This document shows positions 62,555 through 64,000 of a stretch of DNA of 64,000 nt, piece after piece. A program made the translations under genes and the position numbers. The stretch spans positions 76,977-140,976 of the forward strand of contig NZ_LSLK01000060.1 in the NCBI RefSeq assembly GCF_002257705.1. Reading direction: 5' to 3'. Each line of letters starts with the position of its first letter. The stretch's first letter is position 1. The notes under the pieces were generated by a model. It worked only from the letters and a program-made list of their open reading frames with translations, had not been told where the DNA came from and made no database searches. The stretch is from Sporomusa silvacetica DSM 10669. Its GTDB lineage: Bacteria > Bacillota > Negativicutes > Sporomusales > Sporomusaceae.

Positions 62555-63544
62555 TTATTTCAACCGTGGAAACAAATTTATCGTATTATCCCGGTATATG
62601 GCACGCCGTTGCTCATCGTTAAGCAAGGGCGTCTTGTCTAATGCGTCTGCCAGGTAAATACAACCACCCGCCGGCGTATAGGGATAATCACTTCCGTATA
62701 GTAAGTGGTCAGTTTCCACCAACTGCAACAGAGCAGCCAGTTGTCTGGGCAGGCAGACTCCTGCCACATCATAATACAATCCCCGTAAAGCGGCATATAC
62801 GTCAATACCATCTTCCCCTTTGTTTAATACCTGAAGGCCGACCTGCATCCGGTCCGCAAGGATTGGCAAAAAAGCACCGGCATGAGGAACAATGATTTTA
62901 ACATCAGGAAACCGTTTTATGGTGCCTTTTAAGATCATATTGATAATCGTGCGGGTTGTGTCAAAGAAAAATTCCATGAGCGGCATCGGCAAATCTTCAA
63001 GAATATTTTCCGGTACCGCGCTGGGGGTAGTGGGGTGAAGGGTCACTACAGCTTTGCGTTTATTTAGTTCTGCAAAAACGGGATCCAAGCGCGAATCCCC
63101 CAGGTAAACTCCCTGCGAGTTGGTTGGTAATGTAAACCCATCGGCTTGCAATACATCTAAGGCGTACTGAATTTCTTCCAGACTGGCAGTTACATCAGGT
63201 AATGGCAATGAGGCGAGCAAGCCAAACCGACCCGGATATTTCCGGACAAGTTCCGCGCCGTCTTCATTTACTTTTCGTGCCAGAACCTTTGCAGCATGAT
63301 CGTCACCAAAATGAATATGCGGCGAGGTAATTGACAGCATGGTAGTAACAATACCCAACTGTTCGGCTATGTCCAAATGAGTCTTTATATCCCACTCCGG
63401 GGTTGGAAACCGGTCGCGATTTTTCTTGGCGTTGATTAATAAGGCTTCCTGATAAGCTTGCGGTACATAATGAACATGCACATCAATTTTGGGCACACTG
63501 CTTCCTCTGTAGTTTTTAATTACGCTTTCCATATTTTTTCCCAT
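62555..63544 (-). CDS. amidohydrolase / ACMSD-like decarboxylase
   Basis: The product is 329 aa from the ATG at 63544 (GGAG nine bases upstream). Metal ligands of the amidohydrolase barrel: DVHVHYVP at the N-terminus, LHPTTPS, IVPHAGAF and YGSDYPY with the final Asp. This is the pattern of aminocarboxymuconate-semialdehyde decarboxylase and gamma-resorcylate decarboxylase. A nonoxidative decarboxylase or hydrolase of an aromatic acid is likely, which would fit a demethylating acetogen, but the substrate cannot be read. Confidence 0.88.
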   Translation of the reverse strand: MGKNMESVIKNYRGSSVPKIDVHVHYVPQAYQEALLINAKKNRDRFPTPEWDIKTHLDIAEQLGIVTTMLSITSPHIHFGDDHAAKVLARKVNEDGAELVRKYPGRFGLLASLPLPDVTASLEEIQYALDVLQADGFTLPTNSQGVYLGDSRLDPVFAELNKRKAVVTLHPTTPSAVPENILEDLPMPLMEFFFDTTRTIINMILKGTIKRFPDVKIIVPHAGAFLPILADRMQVGLQVLNKGEDGIDVYAALRGLYYDVAGVCLPRQLAALLQLVETDHLLYGSDYPYTPAGGCIYLADALDKTPLLNDEQRRAIYRDNTINLFPRLK

Positions 63545-63609
63545 TCTCATTCTCTCCTTGTGTGCGCACGTTGTGCGCTTCATATATATTTCACAGTAAT
63601 CATCTACCC

Positions 63610-63656
63610 TTATGCGAACACTGCTTTGGCAATGTCGAAGCCAATAGGTTTCAGTC
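63610..63656 (-). pseudogene. IS110-family transposase N-terminal fragment
   Basis: The minus strand reads LKPIGFDIAKAVFA then stop. IS110 transposases begin with this kind of block (GxDVAKxVF, first catalytic Asp). Only about 15 codons are left. The rest of 63545-63924 holds no gene that I can support. Confidence 0.4.
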
Positions 63657-63924
63657 TAATTGGTACTGCAATTTTGCTGATACTGACCAAAAATCGTATT
63701 GATTCATCTTCTTTGTACCATTACGACAAAATAAGTACAGTAATTACAATGTAATAATATTCTTTTCCATATCATCTGTCAATACAAGATTGCCAATAAA
63801 AGTTGAAGTTACACCACTTAGACTGGTTGCTCCAACAATCAACAGCACCAGATAAAGTTGCTTGCTATTTTGCTGCAAATTGCAATAGCAAATGCAACAC
63901 CAAGTGAGAAACTCGGAAATAATA

Positions 63925-64000
63925 TCAGGATAGAGCAGCGAGTTCTTCGTCGAAGCAAGCTTGAGGAGTCTTATACCCCAGTATTTTGCGTGGTAGTTGG
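63925..64000 (-). CDS. IS30-family transposase, C-terminal end (cut by window edge)
   Basis: The minus strand from the right edge reads QLPRKILGYKTPQACFDEEL and AALS to the stop at 63925. This is the conserved IS30 end (RPRKxLgykTPxexF). Just beyond the stop, GTGTTGCATTTGCTATTGCA (about 63900-63881) is probably the terminal inverted repeat of the element. Confidence 0.75.
   Translation of the reverse strand, partial: QLPRKILGYKTPQACFDEELAALS

Overview
This window most likely comes from a spore-forming, diderm, strictly anaerobic acetogen of the Negativicutes, Sporomusa-like. This is inferred from gene content; no 16S rRNA is present. The pointers are two outer-membrane porins with an N-terminal SLH domain (the OmpM-type envelope tether of Negativicutes), SpoIIP (sporulation), formate--tetrahydrofolate ligase and pyruvate:ferredoxin oxidoreductase (Wood-Ljungdahl carbon flow), several corrinoid-methyltransferase genes, a glutaminyl-tRNA synthetase and the split HisG/HisZ enzyme.

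Layout. 1-4.5 kb: a molybdenum hydroxylase (Mop-type aldehyde oxidoreductase) and an Fe-S flavoprotein partner cut by the left edge, behind a sigma-54 promoter. 4.7-8.3 kb: a gene graveyard (IS66 remnant, integrase C-terminus, 3' fragment of tRNA-Arg, pieces of chemoreceptor, MocR and transporter genes) around an intact NifX/NifB-like gene with a second, matching sigma-54 promoter. 8.3-13.6 kb: fhs preceded by an unrecognised 55-aa zinc-ribbon protein, a two-component system and a DUF2284 protein. 14-32.2 kb: a dispersed corrinoid methyltransferase system. It has two URO-D-fold methyltransferases, an MFS carrier, an SLH porin and LysR in one module; a third methyltransferase, LysR and second porin in another; and GntR, corrinoid protein and DUF1638 in a third. 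PFOR and a chemoreceptor lie between them. 32.5-42.4 kb: histidine biosynthesis (hisG-D-C-B-H-A-F-IE), with hisZ in a separate YerC-HisZ-HD operon. 42.5-49.5 kb: S-box riboswitch and orphan metQ, TetR, DUF456, purD, YdcF-like, glnS and a KdpD stub. 49.8-58.1 kb: a copper/silver-type RND efflux operon with three extra envelope genes, and an RseC-like gene behind an apparently identical promoter. 58.2-60.1 kb: spoIIP, a frameshifted small gene and a type I toxin/antisense RNA pair. 60.3-64 kb: a hydrolase, an iron-sulfur flavoprotein and an amidohydrolase, ending in IS110 and IS30 fragments.

How the parts work together. The methyltransferase modules would take up methylated substrates through the SLH porins and the MFS carrier, move methyl groups to the corrinoid protein and then to tetrahydrofolate, and feed the acetyl-CoA pathway represented here by fhs and PFOR. 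Shared promoter elements found by reading tie separated genes together: a 42-bp element in front of methyltransferase 3 and porin 2, 13-bp repeats in the gntR promoter, an 11-bp-phased direct repeat in front of both cusC and rseC, and a common element upstream of the two sigma-54 promoters. An RNA-like repeat of about 85-105 bp occurs twice (about 23.9 and 32.4 kb) and matches no class I can name.
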